A stretch of DNA of 64,000 bases from Adiantum capillus-veneris (taxonomy: Eukaryota; Streptophyta; Polypodiopsida; Polypodiales; Pteridaceae). The stretch covers positions 78,283,910 through 78,347,909 of the forward strand of contig CM043960.1 of assembly GCA_014529385.2 (NCBI GenBank), written 5' to 3'. The position numbers and the translations under genes are program-made. This document shows, piece by piece, positions 45,430-56,583 of the stretch; the first letter of the stretch is position 1; every line of letters starts with the position of its first letter. Under the pieces are notes generated by a model that was given only the letters and a program-made list of their open reading frames with translations, made no database searches and had not been told where the DNA came from.

Positions 45430-46606
45430 TGTAAGGTGCAGTGGAAGTGAATGTTGAACTTTGCTCAAGATGAGTGCTCCGAACTGTGCTCGAGGATTCC
45501 TTTTACTTACGGAAGAAAGAGCCTTCCGTCCCTTTAGTGAGAGAGTGCAAATGATCACAAACAAAGTGGTAAACACGGTGAATGAAGGTGCTGAGACTGA
45601 GAGATAGAGAGAGAAGAATATGACACCAGAATGTTGTCAAACCCTCCTCCAAGGGCCCCACTCTCTATGGCGAAAGAGGTCTATGCTATTGATTGCACAA
45701 ATCTGGTACAATGGTCTAGATGCAATGGACTTGCCGACGATGTCGACGACGACGAGACGGGCTGAAATCTGAAAACGCTAAGGGCTGAAATCTGCAAATC
45801 TTGTATCTGCTGTATTTTGACTCTATGTCGGTGACGACGACGGTGATGACGACGCGACGACGATGCGCTGAAAACGCAGATGCTGAAATCTGCGAATAGT
45901 GGGCTGAATCTGCAAACGTTGGCTGATCTGACCGTGCGGCGAGGATCTGCTGCGGGCAGGTGAGATCTGCGAGGTTTGGGGGTTGCGGTACGGATCCTAA
46001 CTTCTGAAAATGCAAAATGCTGATGTAGAAAGTGGTTCTGTCACCAAGGAATTGCAAAACACTAGGCTGATTTGTTATTCCAAAAACGCTAGGGCTGATG
46101 TTGATATCTACTGCAAAACCTTAGAGAATCTGCTGTCGCCAGGTTGATCTGCAACTTGCAAAACACTGGGGCTGATCTGCAAATACTGAAAATACTAGGC
46201 TGTTCTTGATGGCTGAAAACGCTAGGTTGTTCCGCCGGGGGTCTTGCTGAGAAGGTGCATTGCCAGACACTTGGTCCCTGCTGCCTCTTCTGCTAGAAAG
46301 TGCTAGCGCTAGCTTTTCTTATATATTGCTTTGCTGCCTCTTCTGCCAGAAAGTGCTAGCGCTAGCTTTTCTTATATATTGCCTTAGTCAATTTGCCCTA
46401 CCTAGTTTCCCAACAAAGTCAATAATAATAAGTGAAAAATGGCTAAAATAGGTTTTGTGCACTATAAAATGCTCATGATGGATTCTGACTGTAATTTGAT
46501 GATCATGCTGTGTGCAACCAAAGGAAATGCAACTACTCTAAGTGCCTGGACATGCACGGCCTGCGAACAGACTCACAAAGGTGCCAGAACACTTCCTAAG
46601 TTGACC

Positions 46607-48240
46607 TTAACCTTGGACATGAAGTAGCTTGTCCACATGCATATAGGGTTGGATGTGCAGGTGACATCTTCTCCTTTTTAAAGTGAGGTACTGGTACGGA
46701 TCTGCATGGCTTCCTTGTAGGCTGCCAACAATTCGGGGGATAATCTTTGAAAAACTCTCCATTAGCCAAACTGCTTCGTGGCTTCCTCGATCCTTGAACT
46801 TCAAAAAGTACTGTCCGATTTGTTTCTTTGAACCATGGTGAAACCGATGCAACAACACTTGCTCCGGCTCCATGACTTCAGCTTCATCGATGATCTCCGG
46901 TTTTTCTTCTTGTGAAATGTCCTTCGGAGGTGTTCCCTGAAACACTTTCAACCAAGAAACATGGAATACGTCGTGCATTGACCATGAGTTAGGCACTTGC
47001 AATTTTATTGAAACCTCATTTATCTTTTCAATGACAGGAAATGGACCATACATTCTGAAAGATAACTTTTGACACTTCTTTCCAACTTGCTTAAGACATT
47101 GCTTCATGATTCTTAAATAAACCCAATCCCCTTCCTTGATGGAAACATCCTGACGATGCTTGTTAGCCTGTCGTGAGTAAGACTCTTGAGCCTTGCTTAG
47201 CCGAAGCTTCACACTCTCAGAAAGCTCATGCAACGACTGACTTTCAGCATTGGCATCAGGCATTTGGCTGACCGAGCGAGTCAAAAGTGACCGGAGTGGA
47301 GCGGACGGCCAAAAGTTACCTCATACGGAGTTCGACCAATGGCAGAGAAAAAAGTCATTCAAAATAGCTTGAACCAATGGGAGATAGAGCTCACAATGAG
47401 ACTGCTGATCATGCACATATGACTTTAAAACATCAAAAGCCAACTGATTGTAAATCTCTATCTGACCATCTGATTGTGGATGAAAAGCCGATGAAAACTT
47501 AAACTTAGTGCCAAAATTTTCAAAGAGTGCGCGCCAAAAATTGGACATGAACTTAACATCCTTATCTGAAACAATCGATTTTGGCAAACTACAGAGGGGG
47601 TACTAATGCTTTATGAACAATCGTGCTACATCTTGTGCGGTGACTGTGGCCTTACAAGGAATCAACATACAAAACTTGCTGAAACGATCAACAATGGTCA
47701 AACATTGAGTGTTCCTTGAATGCAAACTAGGTGGAAGTTTAGTCACAAAATCCATGGAAATATCCTAAAAAGGTTCATCGGAAATAGGCAGCGGAAGCAA
47801 GAGGCCTTGCTGCTTACCCCGAGGAGCTTTTACCTTTTGACAAATAGTGCACTGTGTGACATAACGAAACACATCTTTTCGCATTTTAGGCCAATAAACA
47901 AATCTTTCTATTTTTTCAAGAATCCTGTACCCACCCATGAGAGAGTCATGTGCATTGTGCAATATAGTTGTCCTGAGAGAGAGTAACACACATAGACGGT
48001 GACGAAAATATAAAAAACCATTACGAATGAGATAGTTGCTTGGCCCTTGGGAAGCAAGAGCCTGCAACCATTGCTTACCAAACTCGGAATCCACATACTG
48101 GTTCTTCATGCTGTCGAAACACACACCCTGAAGAGAAACTGTGTATCGTGACTCAAGAGCCAAGATTTGTCCTTTGCGACCTAACGCATCTGCAGCAGGA
48201 TTAGCTTTTCCAGGCACATACTCAATCAAACCTCCAAATT
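46607..48240 (-). pseudogene. Integrase and C-terminal tail of element J
   Basis: From 48229 the translation gives the RNase H end (YVPGKANPAADALGRK), then the zinc domain (HDSLMGGYRILEKIERFVYW, CTICQKVKAPRGKQQG). The first catalytic Asp region (about 47640-47760) is interrupted by a stop. The second Asp is in PKSIVSDKDVKFMSNFWRAL and the Glu in HPQSDGQIEIYNQLAFDVLK. The C-terminal region follows: ANKHRQDVSIKEGDWVYLRI, VPNSWSMHDVFHVSWLKVF and a chromodomain-like tail, HHGSKKQIGQYFLKFKDRGS then EAVWLMESF. Stops at about 47590 and 47300 break it into three frames. The frame overlaps the left LTR by about 60 bases. Confidence 0.82.
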
Positions 48241-48256
48241 GCTCAAAAAATTGTGA

Positions 48257-49509
48257 TCATCGTGCTTGGCGATCACTCCAATGTGCACTAGGCATAGACT
48301 GGAGCCACTCGAGGGCTTGGTGATCTGTGCGAACTGTGAACTTTCTACCATACAAAAATTGCTTCCAATGCTTAAGAGTGAATGACAGACAAAAGTTCTT
48401 TATCATAAACTGAATGAGCTTTCGACTATGGAAAGCAACTGGACGACCATACTGCTGAAGCACAGCGCCGATGGCGACATTGCCGCATCCGTCCATACCT
48501 CAAAGGGGTCATCCCAAGAGGCAAGTATAAGACACGGCGCTTCTGTCACCGTAACCTTGAGAGCTGCGAAAGCCTTCAATGGCTGCCTCGAGTAGATCCT
48601 CGCGCTGTCGGCGAGTCTTTACCCCTTTCAAAACATCAGTCATGGGTGCGGCAATGCGTGCAAAATTCTCTATGTGCGAATTATATGCTTGACATAAACC
48701 AAGAAAAGAACGCACATCATATGCAGTTTTGGGTAAATCCCAATTATGTACCTGTATAACCTTCACGGGGTCTAGCTTGACGCCTTCTGCAGAAATGAAA
48801 TAACCCAGATAAGTAACTTGGGTGAGAAACAACTCAGATTTCTTAGCTTCAATGTATATCTGACACTCATCCAGACGGGTTAGTACCCTTTCTACATCCC
48901 TTTCATGTTGTTCCCACGATGTAGAAAAAATGAGAATATCATCAAGAAAGATGAACACACATACACCAATCATATCGCCAAAACGGCCTACCATGAGACG
49001 GCTAAATATACCCACGGCATCTGTCAATCCAAAAGGCATAACAATATACTCCCATTGCCCTCGCTCCGTGCGAAAGGCGGTCTTGTAGATGTCGCCTTTG
49101 AATACCCTTACCTGATGGTATCCACTTTTGAGATCGACCTTATTGAAAACCTTTGCCCCATTGAGCCTATCAAGGATATACTCAATGCGAGGCATCGGAA
49201 ACTTGTTCTTGACGGTCATCTTGTTCAATGCTCTGTAATCAACACACAAACGAGACAAACATCTTTCTTGCGGACAAACAAAATAGGAGCAGCAAAAGGA
49301 CTTACACTAGGACGTATGAATCCTTTGGCCACCAACTCCGTGAGTTGCCGCTCTAACTCTTCTTCCCGAGTCTTGTTCAAAGGGTAGGGAGCCTTACTGA
49401 TAGGCCGTGCTTCCTTCGTAAGCTCGATGCGATGGTCCTCCGGCCGCTCGGGTGGGAGACGGGGTGGAAGATCATCCTGCAAAAAGAGATGCTTAAACTT
49501 GGTAAACAA
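48257..49509 (-). pseudogene. Reverse transcriptase and RNase H of element J
   Basis: The RT reads ELVAKGFIRPSVSPFAAPIL (about 49310), a frameshift near 49250, [60 protein letters not shown] and the active site VFIFLDDILIFSTSWEQHER (about 48900-48960). The thumb/connection YLGYFISAEGVKLDPVKV and FLGLCQAYNSHIENFARI is followed by RNase H (GCGNVAIGAVLQQYGRPVAF; KFTVRTDHQALEWL, 48300-48495). The L-D-D variant and RNase H aspartates are visible. A frameshift near 48500 separates RT from RNase H. Confidence 0.88.
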
Positions 49510-49539
49510 TGCTGAATACCTGTTTGGAGTCTGAATGTT

Positions 49540-50061
49540 CTATGCAACTGGAGAGGCATAAATGAATGCCGCTTGTGCTCCTCGTCGTAATTCACGCTTT
49601 ACATGCACATGAGAAACGAGAGGCAAAGAATGCAGACCCTCCTCACAACGAATGATCATGAGAGAGTCACTTTTGGCATTTAATATGAGTGTATTGTCCT
49701 CCCAATCAATGAGAGGGTTATGCTCACGAAACCATCTAATGCCCAAAAGCATATCACATCCTGAGAGAGGAGACACGACAAATTTCCTATGCAAAGCAGC
49801 TTGTTGAACTGTAAACAACACATCAAGGTACTCTTGCATGATGAGAGAGTCCATACCGGGAGCAAAGCTAGATACCTCGAGAGGAGATGTCGGACTAACC
49901 TCTAGGCGGGCTCTCTCTATAAGATAGACACTAATCACATCATGCATACTGCCTGGATCAAACAATATGACAAAACGCTGACCCTTCACATGATCATAAC
50001 ACTTCATGAGAGACTCATCAATGTGTGTGTCAAAGACATGACAAGATTTAATTTGGTTCAT
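49540..50061 (-). CDS. Retropepsin-like protease region of element J
   Basis: This open frame of 173 codons contains RFVILFDPGSMHDVISVYLI, in which D-P-G-S occupies the place of the retropepsin D-[ST]-G-[AS], and the C-terminal flap-distal motif GCDMLLGIRWFREHNPLIDW. It would cleave the gag-pol polyprotein in particles. The first Met (50061) is an in-frame internal codon downstream of the gag zinc knuckle, not necessarily a start. The frame ends with a stop near 49540 before RT. Confidence 0.75.
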   Translation of the reverse strand: MNQIKSCHVFDTHIDESLMKCYDHVKGQRFVILFDPGSMHDVISVYLIERARLEVSPTSPLEVSSFAPGMDSLIMQEYLDVLFTVQQAALHRKFVVSPLSGCDMLLGIRWFREHNPLIDWEDNTLILNAKSDSLMIIRCEEGLHSLPLVSHVHVKRELRRGAQAAFIYASPVA

Positions 50062-51557
50062 TAAAGTGCTTGTGGTTGTTGCGGCGGGTGCCTTAGGTTC
50101 TTTAGGTGGGACTGTCTTAGGACAAGCCTCTTTAATGTGACCCTTGACGTGACATTGATAACAACGACCTTCCTTAGCATAAATGACTTGTTCTTCTGCC
50201 GTTATGTATCCTCCTATAATTCCTTTTGCGGCTTTTTCATCCGGGGTTAGCTTAGGTTTAGCAGGTGTTTTAGCTTTACCCTTATATTCATTTTGTGAGT
50301 TCTTTTCCGAAGGATTAGAGGAAGATTGGCTAGAAGAGTTATTGTTCTTACCATTCTAAGGGTTCTGAGAAGTCTGAGAGGTACTTTGAAACGACTTGTT
50401 CTCCTTAGGCTTTCCCTTGTTGTGCTTCATCTCTTGGGAGAGAGCAATTGCTACCGCCTTGTTGAGATCCGCGGGAGTGAAGACTTCTACATCAAACTTG
50501 ATATATTCGTCCAACCCAAAAAGGAAAGCCTCTTTGCGCATGATCCGATTTGCATAATTGGGTGCCAAGCTGCAAAACACGATTAGAAAAAGACATGACT
50601 GTCATACCATTCTGCTTGCGATTGCGCCAATCTTCTTTTAACCGCGCTAGGTACTCAGGAGGCATACAGTGCGCCTTGAGCTTGTCTTGGAAGTCGGCCC
50701 AATTGAAGGAAAAGGGGCACGTCTTGTCGGCTTCCTCTAGGTGCGCGGCCAACTATGCCTCTTGCCATGCGTGGTACCAATTAATGGGATCACCGGCAAG
50801 GTACATGGCTGTCGTTAAAACCTTGCTATTCCCCGTCTTCTTAGTTGTTGCAAAATAAGCATTAAATTGATGCAACCAAGAATGAATAACGCTAGCATCC
50901 ATCTTACCGTTGGTACTTACTGAATGTCAACTTCGTGGTAACGGGGTTGTTGGAGTCCGAATCTCGGCTTGTGCCACTTGATGAACCACCAACATCTTTG
51001 GCCGGCTCGGGTTTCAAGGTGAGTACCTGTAGGATCAACTCTTGCATGCGTTGGTCTCTCTGCGCCTCACGCTCTAACTCCAAGGCCGCTCGTCTGTCTT
51101 CGGCCACTACCTGTTGGGCTTTGCATGTTTGCTCACGCTCAAGCTCAATAGCTTCCTTTCTTTCTTCGGCCGCCAAGCGCGCTTGCTCATGCTCACGCTC
51201 CAAGGCTACCCTTTTCTCTTCGGTCGCCAAGCGCGCTTGCTCACGCTCACGCTCCAAGTTGCCCTTTCTTTCTTTGCGCTCGCGATCCAATTCTGCTTTT
51301 CTTTCTTCGCGCTCGCGATCCAAGATTGCCTTTCTTTCTTCGCGGTCGCGCTCCAAGGCAGCTCGTTGCGCTTCTTGTTGTAACATCATGTCCATCATCG
51401 TCGTGACCAAAGCCTCCATAGGATTTGGTGGAATCCTTGGTGTAGATGGGGAAGGGGGAGGGTCGGAAAAACCTCCTGGTGGGGAAAATTCTTCTTCGCC
51501 ACTTCCATGCTCATCACCTCCATGCGAAGTATCCATTCCGCTTCGGGTGATGACCAT
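50062..51557 (-). pseudogene. Gag of element J with a charged, repetitive N-terminus
   Basis: ATG at 51557 starts MVITRSGMDTSHGGDEHGSG, then a Pro-rich stretch. About 120 residues dominated by Arg/Glu follow, with near-repeats such as ALERDREERKAILDREREER (51050-51390), predicted to be a long charged helix or coiled coil. The Retrotrans_gag core comes next (FNAYFATTKKTGNSKVLTTA, YLAGDPINWYHAWQEA, LKAHCMPPEYLARLKEDWRN; 50490-50900). Last is a zinc knuckle, CYQCHVKGHIKEAC (about 50118-50160). Stops near 50904, 50753 and 50355 break the frame. The charged extension is unusual in length for gypsy gag. Confidence 0.8.
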
Positions 51558-51986
51558 AAACTGAAGTCTTGGGTTCTTAAGTTCACGAGGAACTTGGGTT
51601 CTTGTTGTTCTTGGGTTCTTGAGTTCTTGAGGTTCTTTCTTTAGCTTGCAATCTGTGTTAGAGAAGCATCTTCTCTTATCCGAGCTCTTCTCTTTCCTGC
51701 GGGCGCACCCCTTGGCGGCCTTGCGCTCACACCAAGGTTGCTTTTTCCCACCTCACGTCAATTGGCCGGCCGCTAAGTGCACGGTCTACTCTCAATGAGT
51801 AAAAAGAGAAACAAGGGGAGGCTGACAAGCCCTTCTTTCTTGGGTTTCCTGTCACTCTTCAAAAACACGATTAGGAATCGACACACCCAAGTGGACTTGG
51901 GTTACGTGCGACCGCAACAAGCAAAAAAACTTTCTTGTGGTTCTTTCCTTGAGTGATACAGAACACTGCCAAAGCTTTGATACAAA

Positions 51987-53437
51987 TGTAAGGTGCAGCA
52001 GAAGTGAATGTTGAACTTTGCTCAAGATGAGTGCTCCGGACTGTGCTCAAGGGTTCCTTTTACTTACAGAAGGGAGAGCCTTCCGTTCCTTTAGTGAGAG
52101 AGTGCAAATGATCACAAACAAAGTGGTAAACACTGTGAATGAAGGTGCTGAGACTCAGAGATAGAGAGAGAAGAATATGACACCAGAATGTTGTCCAACC
52201 CTCCTCTAAGGGCCCCACTCTCTATGGCGAAAGAGGTCTATGCTATTGATTGCACAAATCTGGTACAATGGTCTAGATGCAATGGACTTGCCGACGATGA
52301 GGACGATGACGAGGGCTGAAATCTGAAAACGGTAAGGGCTGAAATCTGCAAATCTTGTATCTGACTCTATGTCTGTGACGACGGCGGTGATGATGACGCA
52401 ACGACAATGTGCTGAAAACGCAGATGTTGGAAACTGAGATAGAGAGAGAAGAATATGACACTAGAATGTTGTCCAACCCTCTTCTAAGGGCCCCACTCTC
52501 TATGGCGAAAGAGGTTTATGCTATTGATTGCACAATCTGGTACAATGGTCTAGATGCAATGGACTTGCCGACGATGTCGACGACGATGAGGGCGATGACG
52601 AGGGTTGAAATCTGAAAACGGTAAGGGGCTGAAATCTGCAAATCTTGTATCTGTTGAATTCCGACTCTATGTCAGTGATGACGATGCAACGACAATGTGC
52701 TGAAAACGCAGATGCTGAAAACTGCGAATGGCGGGCTGAATCTGCAAACGCTGGCTGGTCTGACCGTGCGGCGAGAATCTGCTATGGGAAGGTGAGATCT
52801 GCGAGGTTTGGGGGTTGCGGTACGGATCCTAACTGCTGAAAATGCAAAACGTTGATGCAGAAAGTGGTTCTGTCGCCAAGGAACTGCAAAACGCTAGGCT
52901 GATTTGCTGTTCCAAAAACGCTAGGGCTGATGTTGATATCTGCTGCAAAACGCTAGAGAATCTATTGTCGCCAGGCTGATCTGCAACTTAGCAAAACGTT
53001 GGGGCTGATTTGCAAATGCTGAAAACGCTAGGCTGTGCTTGATGACTGAAAACGCTAGGTTGTTCCGCCGGGGGTCTTGCTGAGAAGGTGCACTGCCAGA
53101 CACTTGTCCCTGCTGTCTCTTTTGCCAGGAAGTGCTAGCGCTAGCTTTTCTTATATATTGCCTTAGTCAATTTTCCCTACCCAGCTTCCCAACAAAGTCA
53201 CATAATAATAATAAGTGAAAAATGGCTAAAATAGGGAAAATGGGTTCTGTGCACTGTAAAATGCTCATGATGGATTCTGACTGTAATCTAATGATCATGC
53301 TGTGTGCAACCAAAGGAAATGCAACTACAGCCTACGAACAGACTCACAAAGGTGCCAGAACACTTCCTAAGCTGACCTGAAACCTGGACATGAAGTAGCT
53401 TGTTCACATGCACATAGGGTTAGATGTGCACGTGATA
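51987..53437 (-). repeat. 5' LTR of element J, with a 278-bp internal duplication
   Basis: It is longer than the left LTR (1451 versus 1237 bp) because a segment containing AGAGAGAAGAATATGACAC...GGGCCCCACTCTCTATGGCG is duplicated in tandem (period 278; starts near 52161 and 52439). Both LTRs are dense in the phrase AAAACGCTAG and in CTGAAATCTGC. Otherwise the LTRs match closely. Confidence 0.85.
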
Positions 53438-53802
53438 TATTTTACATCAAGTTTGAAGCCCAAACTTCTACGTAGTTGAAGGAAAAGGTAATCCATGATC
53501 AACTCTCGGCTATAGAAAGTGCATTGACTAGTACTTCGTTAGCTACGTACTTACAAGTTTCGTGAGAAGTTTGAGATTGTGGCAAAGGCAATACCAAGGT
53601 TGGATTCCAAACTCGCTCCCATACCGTATGATAAATACACGTATTGGTGTGTATGCAAGCATGTAAATTAGGTTGTAGACAAATGTATGTATATATGCAT
53701 ACGTATGTATGTATGTCGGTGTGTAGGGATGCATATTTACATGTATGCAACCCTGCTTAAGTAGACATGAGCGCTTAACACATTTTTCGTACTGGTAGTG
53801 AT
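53438..53802. other. Spacer between elements J and K
   Basis: This holds 365 bases of non-coding sequence with a TA/TG-rich patch of (GTAT)n and (CATA)-like units near 53680-53720. It ends with GTGAT, the target duplication of the next element. Nothing else recognised. Confidence 0.5.
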
Positions 53803-53824
53803 TGTCAGAGTGAGCAGCGGAAGG

Positions 53825-53897
<73 letters not shown>

Positions 53898-54221
53898 GGA
53901 AAAGGCTCGCAAGCCCCAAAAACTCCAAATGGCAAAAACTGTTGTGTACAAGACAAGATGGCAAGATATAAATGGGAGAGTGCATCCTCCCCCTCCTATT
54001 TATAGGAGAATAGGGAGTAGGTAGGGCAAACCAGAAGCCCCAACGACCATGCACAAAAAACCCATAAATGAGGAAAAAATGGAAAAGGACCAGAATAGGT
54101 TTGGCCAGGCAAAGTGCTGAGCAAAACTCTAAATGTGCCTGAAGATCTCTATCCAGGAGGTGTACGGGTGGCCAACCCACGTAGGCAGGGTGCGAAGCAT
54201 TTGGAGATGAAAAATCTAACA

Positions 54222-54640
54222 CCCCCCCATCAACGACAGATGCGGAGTCGCGGAAGAAGAAGATGCAACACACTTGGCTAATTTGGAGTGTGAAAAAGAA
54301 GAAGCACCAGCCAAACAAAAACCGACGAACTGTCCAACACCAATGTGATGATGACCGAAGCTAGGTCAGGCTGATCAAGTCGCACAAGGAAGCTGATGGA
54401 GAGGCAAATAACAGAATAAGTCGTTGAAGAAGATATATGAGGGAAAGATGAAAGACGAGCAGGGAGCTCATTGGTGGAGGTCAGCAGAAGAGAGAGAGAT
54501 GGAAGAGAGAGAACCCCCCTTGGAGCAGAGCACTATGACACAAAAGGATAGAAGGTCAAGGTGGTAAACCGGCAAACCCCAAGCCAAAAAGTGATCTCGA
54601 TCATAAGAGGGAAGAAGGAGGTGGATGAAACTAGAGTTTG
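54222..54640 (-). other. 3' non-coding part of element K
   Basis: This lies between the end of gag and the 3' LTR, where a complete copia element would have about 3 kb of pol. Neither strand shows integrase or RT motifs. Confidence 0.6.
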
Positions 54641-55623
54641 AAGCCATCAGCCTGTGAAGGGCTAGAGATGGCGGTGGCAGACGTTTGTCGAGAAGCCGTC
54701 CCATCCTCAGGATCTGAATCCTTCTTGCGGTCTCGCCGTTGTTTTATAACATTTTGTTGCAAAATGACCTTTCTTTCCACAATAGGTACAAGTAATGTCA
54801 GGGCGCGAAGGTGTACATCCAGGTCCAAACTGTCCGGGAGCACCACCACCCCTACTGGATGTAGAAACCAATGCAGTAGAATTCGCAGAGGCGTCTGAGG
54901 TGGCTGTGTCGTGAATGCGCGAAGCTATCTGCTGCATAGCGGGTAAGAGCTCCTCCCAAGTGATAGGAGTAGGGCGCGTGGAGATAGTAAGTGACTGGAA
55001 CAATGAATCATAAGTGTTGGGAAGCTTGAGCAGCAACCGAGTTGCCATGCCCTCGGAAGAGATCCGGTGAGCACAAGCTGCTAGCTCATCACGGAGCAAA
55101 AGCATGCGGGATATGAAGTCCTGGATGGTTGAAAATGACGAGACCTGTAAGTCCATCAAAGTCTTCTCAAGAGCGAGGATCCTTTTGGGTGTCTTCGCCT
55201 CGTACATGTTGCAAAGGAAACCCCATATCTCATGTGCAGTGGTGTGAGAGCGTAAAGACGTCTAACACGCTATCCGCACAATTGATGAGTAAGAAAGAGT
55301 AAACTCTGCGATGGTTCAGATTCCATTGATCCACCATAGCCTGTGTAACCACAGTACTTGATCCGCGAGGAGCAGTACCATGAGAAGAAGTATATGAGGA
55401 GCCAACACGTGTAACTACAGAAGAAGTGGTAGCTGATGATGTCGATGTAGGAGCACCAGATGCAGGAGCAAGGCCGGGACACAACATTGGTAGGATCGGT
55501 AAGCCAGTCCCAAAGGTCAAACTGCATAAGCATCACCATGATCTTCATCTTCCAGACGACCAAGCTGGAGCCGTCAAATGTTTCATCGGGAGGAAAGATG
55601 GGCATGGCTGGGAGTGTCGCCAT
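54640..55623 (-). pseudogene. Copia-type gag of element K
   Basis: ATG at 55623 starts MATLPAMPIFPPDETFDGSS, then LVVWKMKIMVMLMQFDLWDW, the Trp-rich N-terminus of copia gag. After a frameshift near 55490 it continues through VDQWNLNHRRVYSFLLINCA. A second shift near 55225 leads to the UBN2 domain (ALEKTLMDLQVSSFSTIQDF, LAACAHRISSEGMATRLLLK, LPNTYDSLFQSLTI). A zinc knuckle, CTYCGKKGHFATKC (about 54745-54790), follows. The frame ends soon after at about 54640. The two frameshifts make this copy non-functional, but the domain content is complete for Gag. Confidence 0.82.
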
Positions 55624-55870
55624 AGATATAGACAAAAATCGCGGAGAAGTCTCGTGTGTAAAATCAGAAGCAAAGGTGAGGATATGATCGGAAAACCACG
55701 CCGGATAGAACGCCAGAAGACCGCGAAGTAGGGGGTAAGTGACGGGAGAGGCAAGCGAAACCCGAAGGGATGCGGATGAAGCAAAGTCGAGGTGCTGCTC
55801 AAACCCGAAATTGCAACAAAAGGGAGCTTGAAACACCGCGAGAACGCAGGAGTTTGAGCAAAAACGCCAA

Positions 55871-55920
55871 GTGATGAACACCGGATGCCGAGAAGTTAAG
55901 GTGAGGGCTGTAAATGCACC
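55871..55920. other. Short overlap of gag upstream region and leader (element K)
   Basis: The stretch 55624-55920 upstream of the gag ATG has an open minus-strand frame (to 55968) that is probably untranslated leader. It is CT-rich in element sense and has no motif. Confidence 0.3.
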
Positions 55921-56494
55921 AAAACAGGCTGAAAATCTGCAGGTAACTAATCGGGAAATCACCGGCAATAGTCACAACTCTTCAGATTCCAAGCGGGAAG
56001 ACCAAGGGGCAAGGAGCGGGGCTCCGACTGTTCAAGATCCGCAAGAAGAAAACGCTGAAGTGAAGGTTAAAAAATGCTGGTCCAGTGGTGTCCTAACTGC
56101 CACAAAAAACGCTAGAAATGCTGGCTGCTGTCCTGCCCAAAAATGCTAGGGATTAGGGCTGAAAAATGCAGATCTGCGGGCTGCCGTCCTGCAGGAAACG
56201 CTAGATCCACAGGCTGGTTGAAAAACGCTGATGCAAGGGAGTCCCTCCTGCAAAAAACGCTAGGCCAAGGATGGGGAAAAACGTTGGAGCAAGGAGATGT
56301 AGAAGGTGGCGATGAGGTAGAGGGAGGGAGGGCGAGAGCAGAGGTTGTAGAAGATGATGCAGATTCACAAAACGCTAGGGCTGAAGCAGAAAACGCTGAT
56401 CCTAAAAAAAACGCTAGTAGATCTCAGCAAGTCTTCGCCATGGAAATCTTCGCAGTGTCCTCCCAGGTGAAGGCGAGACTGATCCAAGCCTAGA
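55910..56494 (-). repeat. Leader of element K rich in AAAACGCTAG motifs
   Basis: Between the gag start and the primer site at least nine variants of AAAACGCTAG or AAAACGCTGA occur (for example near 56048, 56103, 56198, 56225, 56255, 56366, 56388 and 56408). They are often followed by GGCTGA or a CTGC-rich phrase. The same motif fills both LTRs of the unrelated gypsy element J. Confidence 0.75.
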
Positions 56495-56528
56495 GCTCTG
56501 ATACCATGTCAGAGTGAGCAGCGGAAGG

Positions 56529-56583
<55 letters not shown>

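Larger units (their letters stand above)
45430..53437 (-). mobile_element. Full-length Ty3/gypsy element J (8.0 kb)
   Basis: The LTRs 45430-46666 (1237 bp) and 51987-53437 (1451 bp) begin TGTAAGGTGCAG and end GTGACA or GTGATA. A perfect 5-bp target duplication, TATTT, flanks the element (45425-45429 and 53438-53442). A polypurine complement (TCTTCTCCTTTTT) follows the left LTR. The primer site beside the right LTR is a mutated initiator-Met type (CTTTGATACAAA). Order on the minus strand is gag, protease, RT, RNase H, integrase, C-terminal tail. It belongs to a family distinct from A and C. Confidence 0.93.

Noticed and set aside
45430-53437. Endogenous virus with an envelope gene
   Set aside because: No additional frame lies between integrase and the 3' LTR in any gypsy element here. 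All follow the plain gag-pol plan.
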